Shown: positions 23,622 to 34,041 of the stretch, piece after piece | Layout: each line of letters starts with the position of its first letter | Position numbering within the stretch: the first letter of the stretch is position 1 | Source: Bretschneidera sinensis | Lineage: Eukaryota; Streptophyta; Magnoliopsida; Brassicales; Akaniaceae | Reading direction: 5' to 3' | DNA length: 64,000 nt | Assembly (NCBI GenBank): GCA_023935145.1 | Contig: CM043698.1 | Span: 15,937,001-16,001,000 of the forward strand | Translations under genes and position numbers: made by a program | The notes under the pieces: model-generated | The model's database searches: none | Told to the model about the DNA's origin: nothing | What the model saw: only the letters and a program-made list of their open reading frames with translations

Positions 23622-24788
23622 TCAGTTCCTACCAAGCGGGAGAGATCTACAACTATAAGTCTCCTTAAAATTAGACTTCCTTGAAGAAGTAAATATTGAA
23701 GCATACACTTCCTTATTAGCATGAGCTGGTGCCCTGTCAACCGCTTTAAACCTCTTTGCAGTAACACCATTACTAGCAACACCACCCTTTCCATTCTCAA
23801 CCTTATCGTTTCCTTCTACTTTCGCAGAAACCTTCTCCAGACCCCTCTTCACATCACCCCCACGCTTCCCTCCACCGACTCTTATCGAATCCAAACCACC
23901 CTCCTCTCCACTATTCATCACAGTCATTTCCCCATTCTTCTCCTTCCTCCCCGCTGCCTTCTTCTCCTTCAGTTTTACCTTCTCCTCCTCCATCCTCTCC
24001 CTCAACGCAGCCACCTCCTCATCGCTCCCATTTATCACAATCTTATCCAATTCCGTGAACTCCTGGTGACATACCAAGCACGACGAAGACTTCACCTCCT
24101 TCAAGGCCTTAGCACTCAACACATGTCCACAACCCCTCAACGCGAAAAACTTGTACTTCCCATTGAATTCAAGCCCTGATATTGGGCATTGAAACCGTGC
24201 CATATAACCACCACCATTACCCAAATCATCAGACCCAGGAATCATTGTAAGCTTAATATTCACCATGTCCTTTAACCCCTTTATGTACCAAAATTCTTTT
24301 GGCAATTTCTTCAATAACAAAGCCTCCACTAACGCTTCCTTGTTGAATATGTTGCCGAGGCGATCGATAACGCAAGGTTCCCTCAAGGATTCATTAGATA
24401 AAGCGCAGTTAAGCCATTTTGAGAGCCTCTGCTCATTTGGATCGACTTTATCGGGCTTCTTCTCCGCGTACATGTTGAGATAGCAGTCCCGGGACTCAGC
24501 ACCCGTGGCACCGCCATCACCTCCGCCCCCTTGGAGGCGTGGGTGTAGAATAAGGGTGGATAGAGGGGTGATTTTGGAAATTGGGATCTGGGTGGAACCA
24601 TTTAGGAGCTTCCCATTGATAGTGAAGTAGTAATTAGAGGATGATGGGCTCTGGGAGGGAAAGAGAGAAGATCTGAGATGGTGGAGGGTTAGAGATTGGG
24701 TGGGATCTAGAGCTAGGGTTAGGGTTTGGTTGTGGTGTGGGGATTTAACGAAGATTTGGAGAGGTCGATTTTGGGTTTTGTGGTGCAT
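23622..24788 (-). CDS. RTF2: Replication termination factor 2 (Rtf2-domain) protein
   Basis: Uninterrupted frame of 388 aa starting MHHKTQNRPLQIFVKSP. The N-terminal ~90 residues resemble a ubiquitin-like fold (QIFVKSP...LTLHHLRSSLFP), a feature of plant RTF2. The Rtf2 domain begins about residue 100 (SRDCYLNMYAEKKPDK, then WLNCALSNESLREPCVID, then FNKEALVEALL). It contains the degenerate RING-like part with CPISG, RGCGHVLS and CLVCHQEF (about residues 198-248). A charged Lys/Glu-rich region follows, and the conserved tail EVYASIFTSSRKSNFKETYSC. In Arabidopsis RTF2 has been linked to pre-mRNA splicing; in yeast Rtf2 acts at replication barriers. The protein is nuclear by family. The start is the first ATG of the frame and matches the UBL-like N-terminus. 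No break seen. Confidence 0.93.
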   Translation of the reverse strand: MHHKTQNRPLQIFVKSPHHNQTLTLALDPTQSLTLHHLRSSLFPSQSPSSSNYYFTINGKLLNGSTQIPISKITPLSTLILHPRLQGGGGDGGATGAESRDCYLNMYAEKKPDKVDPNEQRLSKWLNCALSNESLREPCVIDRLGNIFNKEALVEALLLKKLPKEFWYIKGLKDMVNIKLTMIPGSDDLGNGGGYMARFQCPISGLEFNGKYKFFALRGCGHVLSAKALKEVKSSSCLVCHQEFTELDKIVINGSDEEVAALRERMEEEKVKLKEKKAAGRKEKNGEMTVMNSGEEGGLDSIRVGGGKRGGDVKRGLEKVSAKVEGNDKVENGKGGVASNGVTAKRFKAVDRAPAHANKEVYASIFTSSRKSNFKETYSCRSLPLGRN

Positions 24789-26261
24789 TTTTTGAATGGG
24801 TATTAGGATTTGTGAGAGTTCGGGGTCTCAGAGTATCAGATGGGAGATTCGAAATTGAATATGGAAAGAGCTATCGTGAGAACTTGGAGAGTATTGATCG
24901 CAGGAAACCAACGTATACGGGCAGCAGTATAAACAGGTGATGATATATAGGATATCGATAGTCGGTCTACTTAAAAGGAATTTTATGTTTTTTTTTTCCT
25001 TTGTTTTCCCTTTTTTTTTTTTTTTTAAATGACACAATTTCACATGAACCCATCTTAAATAAAAAATAAAAAATTGATCAATGTAGTAGAATGGTGACAA
25101 CTCTGCAATTTTTATGATTAGATTCTTATATCTACTTGTTTGTATTGAGAAGCATAATTTTTTTTTTATAAAAAAAATTAAAGGAAAAGAGATGAATAGG
25201 TACATGAAGAATTTGTTTCAACGGTAAGTAACTTTTTATTCCACTAAAATTTTCAAAACTCTAAATATATTTTTTTTGTTTATGATATTTTCTCACAAGG
25301 CGAGAGAAAAAGAAAAAAAAAATTGAACTTAAAATATTATTTGGAGAAATCCGCGCCTTGTAGCATATATGAGACAGCAGACAATATAAATTTAGCAAGA
25401 CTTGTTCCACAAGATCATCATGTGTATCATGGATTCGATTTGACTCTTTGATCGCCACATAAAATGGACACGCAGCCAATCATATTCAAATAGATGGATG
25501 GCTCCTAAGGTCATCCTTCAATTATTCATACTTCGCCATGTACCCTTCATACTTCAAATAGATGGATGGCTCTTAAGGGACACATCGGGCCAATTACATA
25601 CCCTCAAAACCCAACCAACTATTAGGTCGTGCACTGTAGAGGCGAAGCAAAACTCGATGACGAATCAAGGTTTGCCAATTTCTCCTTTCAAGGACTAGTC
25701 GGACCAAAGTTAAACCTGAGGACATGGAGAGTCAAATAGAATGTGTGGTGACGATTTATTTGTAACAACGTTATAAGAATATTGATTGTACTTTTGTCGC
25801 ATACCATCATCAACCGTCTTCTATCAAAAAAAATTGAAAAAATCTATATTCTTTTTTATCTAGGGCTTTGATTGATTTCTTTTTTTTAACTTTGGTAGTT
25901 ATCATGTATGATATTTCACTTAATTATACTTTTGATTTTTTACCACAAAACACTGTTGTTTAGATATTTTAGAATAAGAAAAAAAAATTAAGAAAGATAA
26001 AAGAATTTAGAGGACATCTATGTCCCGTCTTTACCGTATCTTACTTTGATATAAACACTTTTTTAGTAATGTTTTATTATTTATAACAAACCCTTAGGAA
26101 AATGTTCATTGTATACAGGTTATTTGTCTTGTCCTTCTCGACATTGATTGTCTTCTCTAACAAATAAAAGGTTGTGTAGTCACGTAATTAAAGAATTTTT
26201 GCGAGTTTCTTGTACTCTTATGCAAATTTTTTTTTATTTTAGCAGGAAAAAAAAACATAAA
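24789..26261. other. RTF2 promoter side and spacer
   Basis: Includes poly-T tracts (24988-25025, 25159-25166) and a partial direct repeat (CAAATAGATGGATGGCTC at 25488 and 25555). No gene supported. Confidence 0.4.
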
Positions 26262-28469
26262 GATGTGTTTGTTTTGAAAAAAATATGTTATTTTTTATTT
26301 TTGGAAACGAAAACTACTCCTTCTTTTTTACGTTCTCATCTTTATAAATTTATAAACAATCGTTTTTCAGTTAAATAACTATTTTTACTATTGAAATTTG
26401 TTCATTTTAATATTTTAATTATTAAGATTTAAAAATGTATAAAATAATTATTAATGTTGGTAAAATTTAATAAAAAAATCACACTCATTAATTATTCCAT
26501 CAAAAAAGACAGAAAATATATTGCCCAACACCATGGCAGGCGGGGAGGTGTCTCTGAGCTCACATAATTCCCTCCCTTCTCTATGCTATGCCCTGTTTGG
26601 TTGACGATAAAATGCAAGAAAGTAAAGACCCCACGATAAAGCTTTTTGGCATGAAAATTTCATTGCTTGGAGACGAAGGGATTCTGACGATCTCCGGAGA
26701 CGATTTGGGTTCTCCGACGATGACTAGTTTGTAGGAGGAGAAGAGTGGCAGTGATGGAGAAGAAGAGGAAAAAGCTGAGAAGGTACAGTTCTTACTGTGA
26801 GCTAAAAAGAAAACATTGGTTTGATTTCCAAGGCGACCCATTTGTTGAAATGGTGAAAGTTTGATGGGTCGATTTTACTTTTTCACCTTTCTATTTGAGT
26901 GTCATGGTTAGCTAGCACTGGCAATTTTTTTCTTCCTGCTTACATTTTTTTCCTTTTTCTTTTTGAATCTCGAGCAATAATTTTAGGGTGCTAATTGGGA
27001 TTCAAATTTTAAGATTTTTTTTTAAAGAAAATGTTTACTTGTGCTTTTTGTTTGGTTTTAGTGTTTGGGAGGTGAGAAGTGGTAGGATAGAACTAGGAAA
27101 TTGTAATTTTTAGGCTAGAGAGATTCTTTTAACAAAGAATTTTTGATTTTGTGATCGTTACCAATCAAGATCTTCCAGTCTTCAAGACTAGAGAGATCAT
27201 TTAGCTTTAGGGGATCATTGCACCCCTCATCCTCTTTTTTTCAAATTACCTTTCATTTTACAGTATGGTAATTATCAGTTTCCTTAAATTTCAAGTCTGG
27301 GTTCTACTTGGAGCCTTTTGGTTTTCCCTTGAAGTTTTGGAAGTGTCTCTAAGTGAGTATTCAAAATTTGTTATTTCTTCCATAACAATTTTTCTTTTTA
27401 AATCTGAACCTAACTTCTATAATCTTGGTCTTTTGTTCTTATTTTCCTTCTGATTAGGCTTGTATAAAAAGCTATGTGAAATTTCAGGATTCCTCTACAG
27501 AAGAAGCCTCTGATACTACACATCAAGATGATACTCAACTTCCAGATGTAGAAGAGTCATCACATCCTGAAACACTGATGGAGACTAATGTGAACCCCAA
27601 GACACCCTTTATAGATGAAGAAAATGAAAAATCAAAGACTGCCAAGACTGAGAAAGAGACAAGCTATGCAACCAACTCACGAGAGAAAACACTGAAGAAG
27701 CCAGATAAGATACTTGCATGAAAACACTGAAGAAGCGATGCAACCAACTCACAAGATACTTGCACAAGGAAATCCATTGCTCTCTACTTGTTTGGATATT
27801 GAGAATTTGGCATCCTAGAGCTCAAGCTGATTAACATAAGTAAAACAAACAATAACAGCTTATAAAGCTGTACTCTATTCTCTTCTATTCGCTCGAAACT
27901 AAGTGAAACATGCAGATGAAGAAAAATGCAGTAAGGGCAAGGGAAAAGAAGGGAAACAAGCATAGGTAAGGATGGGTGAAGAAAAAGAAGTTGTGGTAGA
28001 CACTCTATTTTTAATGGTGCAAGAGTATAGAGAAGGGTGGGAAAAAATGGTGGGAATTTTCCCTCCTACAATTCATGTGGGTCTAGAGACACTTCAGTTG
28101 CCACCGTGGCGCTGAGCAAGATGTTTTTGTCATTTTAGACGGAGTAGTTAACATAAGTGATTTTTTTGTTAAATTTTACAAATATTAATGGTCACTTTAC
28201 ACATTTTTGAATTTCAGTAGTTAAAATGTTAAAACGATCAAACTTTAATGGTAAGAAAGGTTTTTTAACCGTTTCTTTTATGTTATTTTCAAATTTTTAG
28301 AAAATATGAAAGCAACTTCTTTCATTTTTTTTATATTTGACTTCCTTTCATTTTTATTTTTAGAAAACAATTTTTATTTTCAACAATCAAACGTATTTCA
28401 TTACAGTTTTCCATTTTATGTAAAAATTAAAACGAAAAATAGGTTTGGTTGTTAAACCTAAATGCACCC
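26262..28469. mobile_element. Pack-MULE-like element: long inverted repeats enclosing a CDF/Dof fragment
   Basis: Sequence from about 26262-26584 is repeated in inverted orientation at about 28027-28469. The best-conserved core is 26387-26482 against the reverse complement of 28157-28252: 96 bases each, with runs such as GTAAAATTTAA and AAAAAAATCAC identical. Similarity continues inward through GTGTCTCTGAGCTCACAT (26549; partner GTGTCTCTAGACCCACAT) to CCCTTCTCTAT at both inner ends. Between the arms lies a truncated CDF-type Dof gene fragment starting 28 bases inside the left arm. Long terminal inverted repeats with a captured gene fragment are characteristic of Pack-MULEs, but I found no transposase and no clear 9-bp target-site duplication. 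The superfamily label is therefore inference. Confidence 0.68.
26612..27721 (+). pseudogene. Cycling Dof factor (CDF) gene fragment lacking the Dof zinc finger
   Basis: Exon 1 (26612-26782) opens MQESKDPTIKLFGMKISL, the conserved CDF N-terminal motif, and is interrupted by an in-frame TAG at 26732-26734. The codons after it still read as an acidic CDF-like stretch up to a donor (GAGAAG/GTACAG). The intron is 26783-27487. Exon 2 starts at 27488 (DSSTEEASDTTHQDD), continues through NPKTPFIDEENEKSKTAKTE and ends KTLKKPDKILA-stop at 27719-27721. In intact CDFs the next residues are the start of the Dof C2C2 finger (CPRC...). Here they are absent and a short scrambled repeat of the preceding exon sequence follows (27722-27765). 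The copy has lost the DNA-binding domain and the C-terminal CDF motifs. It sits inside the inverted repeats of 26262-28469. Confidence 0.82.
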
Positions 28470-29310
28470 TAATACTTGTCACCGGATTCATCATTATCGT
28501 CATAACCATTATTTTTTGTTGCTGTCTTAGTTTTAATCATGATTATCACCATAGTCACCAATATAACAAACTCCACCAATATGCACTTGTTGCTGCTATT
28601 ACCACATTTACTACTATCATTGCCATTGGTACAAATATATTTAAATCTTTTATATTTTTTGTTGATTTCTTTTTTTTTTTAGATATCTTAACAATTTCTT
28701 AATTATATGGTTTACTTCCAATAATTTTTAAGACTTCCATAAAATTACAATTAATTTATTCAAACACGCAATTAAGCAGTGGATGAATTCAAACATGATC
28801 ACGTGACATTTTGAGTAATTGTTCGTTTGAATTTGAAGCTTCAAGTTTTTTTTTGAGCTACTTAAGTTTATTTCATTGTGTTCATATGTAAATGTCACAA
28901 GATTTCTTCAAATATAAATTAAATTCACAATTTTAATAAATAAAAAAATTATCACAATATGCAATGTGATAAAATCTGATTGAAGATAATAAATTCTCTC
29001 TAATTATTGGCCAAATTAGGATAGAAGAAAACCAAAAGTATTTTGATATTTTTATTGATACATATCTTTTCATGCAATTGAAAAAAAAAAACATTAAATC
29101 AAACCAAAGTTTTTGTTTTACAATGTGAACATTAGGTTAAGAAATTTGATTTTATAAAAAAACACATGTACTTATGACAAATTCTATCATGTGGAAAAAG
29201 AGAAGAAAAAAATTAGAGTTATTATCACAAAATACTCTTACATTTTACCATGTGTTTTATTGTCTCCTTTACATTTTAAAAATTATAAATTTACCTATGA
29301 CATTTTAAGC
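28470..29310. other. Spacer upstream of the eS12 gene
   Basis: AT-rich. Contains an irregular ATC/ACC-rich low-complexity stretch (28480-28630) and a CACGTG G-box core at 28799-28804 whose relevance is unknown. No gene. Confidence 0.4.
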
Positions 29311-29509
29311 ATATGTTTGGAATAAACTTTTTTTGTGATAGTTCTGACAAAATTGATATTGGTACGCACAAATTTTTTTGTCAAAGTTGATACCAATTTA
29401 TACAAAAAATTTAACAAAAAATCTTACTTTATTTAAATAGTTAAGATTTTTGTGCGTATCGGTATCAATTTCGTTGGAATTATCATCAAAAATTTTATTG
29501 AACACATAC
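29311..29509. mobile_element. ~200-bp palindromic MITE
   Basis: The left half (ATATGTTTGGAATAAA, GACAAAATTGATATTGGTAC, GCACAAA) is matched by the reverse complement of the right half (TGTATGTGTTCAATAAAA, ACGAAATTGATACCGATAC, GCACAAA). The whole segment folds back on itself. It lies just upstream of the eS12 promoter. Target-site duplication not identified. Confidence 0.65.
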
Positions 29510-29660
29510 AGAAAATGCAAATGATAAATTGGTATTTTTAAATATAAAAATGTTTTGAGATAATAATCCAAAAAAATTCTGATAAAATAATAAAGAAAGC
29601 AAAGCAAGGCAGTTTAGTAATTAAGATAATATGACATATAAAAAGTCCACTCCCCCGATT

Positions 29661-29668
29661 AAACCCTA
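29661..29668 (+). promoter_or_regulatory. telo-box (AAACCCTA) near the eS12 transcription start
   Basis: AAACCCTA lies about 50 bases before the first donor site of the gene. This box is enriched in promoters and leaders of plant ribosomal protein genes. The motif is seen directly; its function is by family analogy. Confidence 0.5.
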
Positions 29669-30181
29669 TCTCACTCGTTCAGTCGATACCAACGCAGCCT
29701 GCCGCTTAGCCTCACATCAAGGTGAGCACTTTACCCTCTTATCTCCACTGTATTTTGTGTATAATATACTTGTATATAATCGGTTGTTTCTTGATTTTTG
29801 TTGATGGAACGATCTGTTTGGCTAATGAGTAAACAATTTAGGAGACGTGATCTTATTGGTGATGTATTTTTTCGTTTTGGGTGCTCGGTTAGTCTCAGTT
29901 TTGACTTGTTATGGATTGAGTTCGCCTTCGTTTAGCTATTGAGTTTTGTTGTTTTAAACAAAGGAAGCAGCCTTCACAATATTGTTAAAGCAACATTTTA
30001 GTATTGCGTAACAGGTTCATGTTTTTAATAATGGAGTTTTTTTATAAGTGATGTTAATGATGGAGTTATCCTTAGATTTAATTTGATTTTTCATCCATTT
30101 TTTTTAGAAGTTATACTTTTCTTCTTAATCGGAAATGTTAAGATTGAAGTCTTGTAATGCACTTTGATATCGAAATATGTT

Positions 30182-30715
30182 GGACATGTTTGTGTAACAG
30201 TTTTTGTTTTTAGTTTTTGAAATCCGTTTTCGAAAATGAAAACTGAAACAATTTTTTGATGTTTTCTTACATGTTTGTTGGATAAATATAACTTGAATAC
30301 TGTTTTCAAAACAGAAAACAATGAAATGTTGTTTGTATAATTTTATTTTGAAAACTATTTTCATACACCTTGTAATTATTTTTAATTTTGAGTTTAAATT
30401 TAAAATCTATATTAATTTTATTTATCATATTTACTAAATATTTAAAAATAATTAATATTATTTTATTTTCAAAATTTTAATATTTTTTATATACCACGTA
30501 GTAATAATGAAGAGAAGTGAACATTGATTTTAGGGTTATTTTTCAAAAATTATGTCAGAAAACACTAATTTTGAGTTTTCAGAAAACAATTTTTGAAAAC
30601 TGTTTTAGAAAATTGCTTTTGAAAACTGTTTGTCAAACGTATAAAAGAGTTTTTGAAAACTGTTTTCAGTTTTCGAAAACTAAAAACAGTTTTCAAAAAC
30701 TGTTTCAAACATAGC
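30182..30715. mobile_element. 534-bp inverted-repeat element in the eS12 leader intron
   Basis: Starts GGACATGTTTGTGTAACAG and ends CTGTTTCAAACATAGC, with TIR-like ends rich in AAACTGTTTTC/GAAAACAGTTTT motifs. It is the short relative of the 3.4 kb element at 17414-20810 and of the ~140-bp copy at 43952-44090. Its right end lies about 37 bases before the leader-intron acceptor (AG at 30751-30752). Confidence 0.7.
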
Positions 30716-30787
30716 TGTTACGATTGACTCTGTTTTTCTTCTCTGGCATCAGGAAGTAGAGTCTGGATCTGAATACCAGCCGGGACA

Positions 30788-33723
30788 ATGTCAGGGTATG
30801 TGGATCTTTGTTTACATTTCTTTATAGTACATTTTATTGTCATAGTTGCTATGCTAAAATGGCAAATGTCAGGTTATGGGGCACCCTTTAGTTTTGGGCA
30901 CTTCTTTTTCAATGCGATGGTAGTGGTTTTATTTGTTGTTTTGCTTTACCTGTACTATCTTGCTTTCTGCATCTTTCATGTGAAGGTAAGGATGAAGCTA
31001 TAGTCATATAAGCTTAACCGCTCTCACCCATGGAATGCAAGATAAAATCGATGTTTATGTCTTTATAGCGTTGCTCAATTTTCAATGGCCTTACTTGTTG
31101 GTTTTCGACTTTAAAAGAAACAACCATTGGAAGCATCTTAGTTTCGGTTGCTTGTGCTTTATGTTTTTTTTTGTGTTTCTGCATGTGTGTGTCACAAAAG
31201 CAATTTTGTTGTTATCTTTCTTCAAATTAGTGGAAGAGTTTCGCGTTTCAGACTTTCAGTATTACGGGTGTTTAGTTATTTAGTTAATCAATGACTTCCA
31301 CCATCGTGTCTGCAGATTTGATTTCATCTTAGTCTTTTGTGTGTCCAGGAAATACCTTAAAGATAAGCTGCATCTTTGATTGCTCAAATTCAGTTTGATG
31401 CTGTGCAATTTTTTACACCGCTCCATCTAATTGTCTTTCTAACTTTTACCAAAGATGATGAAGCTCTTTCAATCTGCATTTAAGATGACACGATGTATAT
31501 GTATTGTATAGCCGCCCCCACACTAAAAAAAACAAAGAAGAAGGAGAAAACACTTCAGGATGTGATTTTTCTTTTTTGATAAGAAAAAGTATCATTAAAA
31601 GAACACCAAGGGGGGCCAATCCCTGTACATAATTACTTACAAGCCAAAAGCTAATTTACAAAATAATGGGCTCATAAACCAAAAGGTTAGCGTTTGAAGC
31701 CATCTATGTTTAACCAAAGCTAAAATTTTCTCCTTCCCCGTAAAAGCTCGTATTTCTCCCCTAATACACTAACCAAAAAAACCAGAAAAGAGAGTGGAAT
31801 CAAAGCTATAGCTTTCTTTAGTTTTATATGCCCTGTATGTGGTATGCCTCTCGAAGCCCCAAATTTATTTATTATAGTATTGGCTTCAACCCAGAGATGC
31901 CTAAGATAAAATAGGTCATCTCCCAAAGTTGTCTAGTCCATGCAGGATGTGATTTTATGTAGACATCTGAGCATGCTCTAGGGATCAAAGATTTATCTGA
32001 CCGACGGCAACATAAAAATATGGTTCCTTTGTTGGTCTTGTGGGGCAATAGTGAAGTCTATGCCCTACCCTTTATCTTGGTTGTTGTCTCCTTTTCCAAG
32101 CCATTGTGTCTAATTTTGTTAGCCCTTTCTCTGTATGTATATGCATTTGTTCCTTATCTTCGGTTATTGATTTTACAGAGAAGAGGGTGTCGCTGTCGCT
32201 GTCTCTGCACTTGCAGCTGAGACTTCTGGTGCACCTGTTCTAGGTGAGCCTATGGACATCATGACAGCCTTGCAGCTAGTGCTGAGGAAGTCACTGGCTC
32301 ATGGTGGGCTTATAAGGGGACTGCATGAAGGTGCCAAGGTGATTGAAAAGCATGCCGCATTGCTCTGTGTGTTAGCTGAGGACTGCAACCAACCAGATTA
32401 TGTTAAACTGGTCAAGGCAATCTGTGCTGACCATAATGTCAACATGATGACTGTGCCTGGTGCAAAAATGCTTGGCGAATGGGCTGGTGTAAGTAAAATT
32501 TCTTTGCAAATTCATGTTTCAGTTGCATGTATAAATTTTTGAGTAGAAATATCCGGATGGTGCCCTTTGATCTATATTATTAAAGTTTTTTCAATGATGA
32601 TATATAATATGGTCTCTTTTTCAGCACGATAACATGGCAATCTATTCTCCAAAAATTTATGAGTGTTTCGTTATTATGCTATATGCACATTTTTCCCTCT
32701 AATAATTAATAAACTTATGACATAACAAAATTAGTAATCTTGGGAGATATAAAAATTATTGATTATATATTAGGATTTAATTTTCTTAATCAAGAAAAAG
32801 AAAGGCTCCTTACATGTATATGACCATAGGTACCAAAGTAAGTCCTCTAACAAGGGTACACAAAGGAAGCAATCTAAAATTTATTAAACAATGATTCAAG
32901 AATGATGATAAATGTAAGATTCGGTACCCTAAAACCAGCTTGCTTAGGAAGCAATCTAAAATTTATTAAACAATGATTCAAGAATGATGATAAATGTAAG
33001 ATTTGGTACCCTAAAACCAGTTTGCTTAGGAATGAGGGAAGAAAACGTGAGGTGAAGTGTAGAGAGAAGGTACTATACAAAAAGATATCTGGAGTTATCT
33101 TAAGAAAGGGGAAAGTTGATTATGGTGTGATCCTGTGCGGTCAAGCACATAGTAAATGCATATAAAACTTATTTTGTAGACTATTCTACAGGTCTAGTTT
33201 TATTCTTCCTCATTCTTAGTATTACATATATAAACAAATTCTATTATAACAATTAACAAAATTTTATTAACTATAAGCTATTAAATCATTAATTATTTAC
33301 CATAAAACTAACTTGGTTTGGCAAAAAAAATTAGCTATTACAATAATTAAGTTTTTAAATGGTCAGCTGTAGTTTGTTGTGGATATACATGGAAATTAGT
33401 GTTGATGTTGTCGCTGTTATGCTTTGGGTTTCATCTCTGCTTACAGTTGTGCAAGATTGATTCTGAAGGGAAAGCAAGAAAGGTAGTTGGTTGCTCCTGT
33501 GTTGTTGTGAAGGTATACTTTCTATTTTTACTTTTCAAAATTTCTTTTCATGTTCTGCATTCTTGGCCAACTTGAAAGAGGTCTGCTCAGCTACAAATAA
33601 CCACCCTCTATTTTTGGAGTTTGTGCTAAGTTGGATATTCCTTTTTATTGTATTTTTTTGCAGGATTTCGGGGAAGAAACTGAGGCGCTTAGAGTCGTCC
33701 AAGATTATTTGAAGTCTCATTGA
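30788..33723 (+). CDS. RPS12: 40S ribosomal protein S12 (eS12)
   Basis: Coding exons 30788-30795, 32179-32488, 33447-33512 and 33664-33723 join to 147 aa. Translation begins [16 protein letters not shown], continues [70 protein letters not shown] and ends [18 protein letters not shown], close to plant eS12 (about 144 aa). All junctions are GT-AG. A non-coding first exon ends at 29721 (donor GTGAGC) and its intron ends at 30752. The start codon exon contributes only eight coding bases. The protein is a component of the cytosolic 40S subunit. The introns are unusually burdened: a MITE in the leader intron, a retroposon in coding intron 1, and an 82-bp tandem repeat in coding intron 2. The reading frame itself is intact. 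Confidence 0.94.
31570..31942 (-). mobile_element. Short retroposon (SINE or truncated LINE 3' end) with 14-bp target-site duplication
   Basis: CAGGATGTGATTTT is present exactly at 31556-31569 and 31943-31956. The enclosed 373 bases read, on the minus strand, from CATGGACTAGACAACTTTGG to a 3' end CTTTTTCTTATCAAAAAAG. The phrase GGTGTTCTTTTAATGATAC just before that end is typical of plant L1-type 3' tails. The orientation (tail at the low coordinate) and perfect duplication identify an L1-mediated insertion into intron 1 of the eS12 coding region. Confidence 0.85.
32865..33028. repeat. 82-bp tandem duplication in an eS12 intron
   Basis: Two adjacent units (32865-32946 and 32947-33028) begin GGAAGCAATCTAAAATTTAT and differ at only about two positions (GATTCGG/GATTTGG and CCAGCTTG/CCAGTTTG). 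This is a recent local duplication. Confidence 0.92.
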
Positions 33724-34041
33724 GTAAACAATTTTGTAGTCGGCGGAGTCTTTATTGAGGTAGAGATAAGCTGTTCCTGCGTATGGTTTTCTGATGCTGG
33801 ATTTTTAAATTTACCAGTTAAATACTGAGGCGCTTACAGTCGTCCAAGATTATTTGAAGTCCCATTGAGTAAACAATTTTGTAGTAGGTGGAGTCTTTAT
33901 TTAGGTAGAGATACTAATTCCTGGAAATTAAGGGGCGTTGAGAACAAAGAAATTGTTGAAGTTTATATTTTTTTTATCTAGTATCAATGCTGTTCTTGAA
34001 AATGGTTTTCTGATGCTGGATTTTTAAATTTACTAGTTAAT
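33680..34041. repeat. Tandem duplication of the eS12 terminal exon and 3' UTR
   Basis: Unit 1 (33680-33824) contains the last codons, the stop and the first part of the 3' UTR. Unit 2 starts at 33825 (CTGAGGCGCTTACAGTCGTC), keeps the copied codons and stop (CCCATTGAG), and ends with the same CTGATGCTGGATTTTTAAAT block at 34012-34031. Unit 2 carries roughly 60-70 additional bases. The duplicate lies downstream of the real stop, so it is 3' UTR sequence. Confidence 0.88.

Noticed and set aside
23721..24179. Open frame of 152 codons on + opposite RTF2
   Set aside because: Antisense shadow of the conserved RTF2 coding region, with no recognisable domain.
25498..25698. 66-codon frame on + downstream of a short direct repeat
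   Set aside because: No recognised family and no gene structure around it.
28445..28702. 85-codon hydrophobic/His-rich frame
   Set aside because: Translation of ATC/ACC low-complexity DNA; not a credible protein.
28799..28804. CACGTG G-box as a regulatory site
   Set aside because: Over 800 bases from the nearest gene start; a 6-mer alone is not evidence of function.
32252..32542. Separate 96-codon gene in the eS12 region
   Set aside because: It is exon 2 of the eS12 coding sequence read through its donor site.
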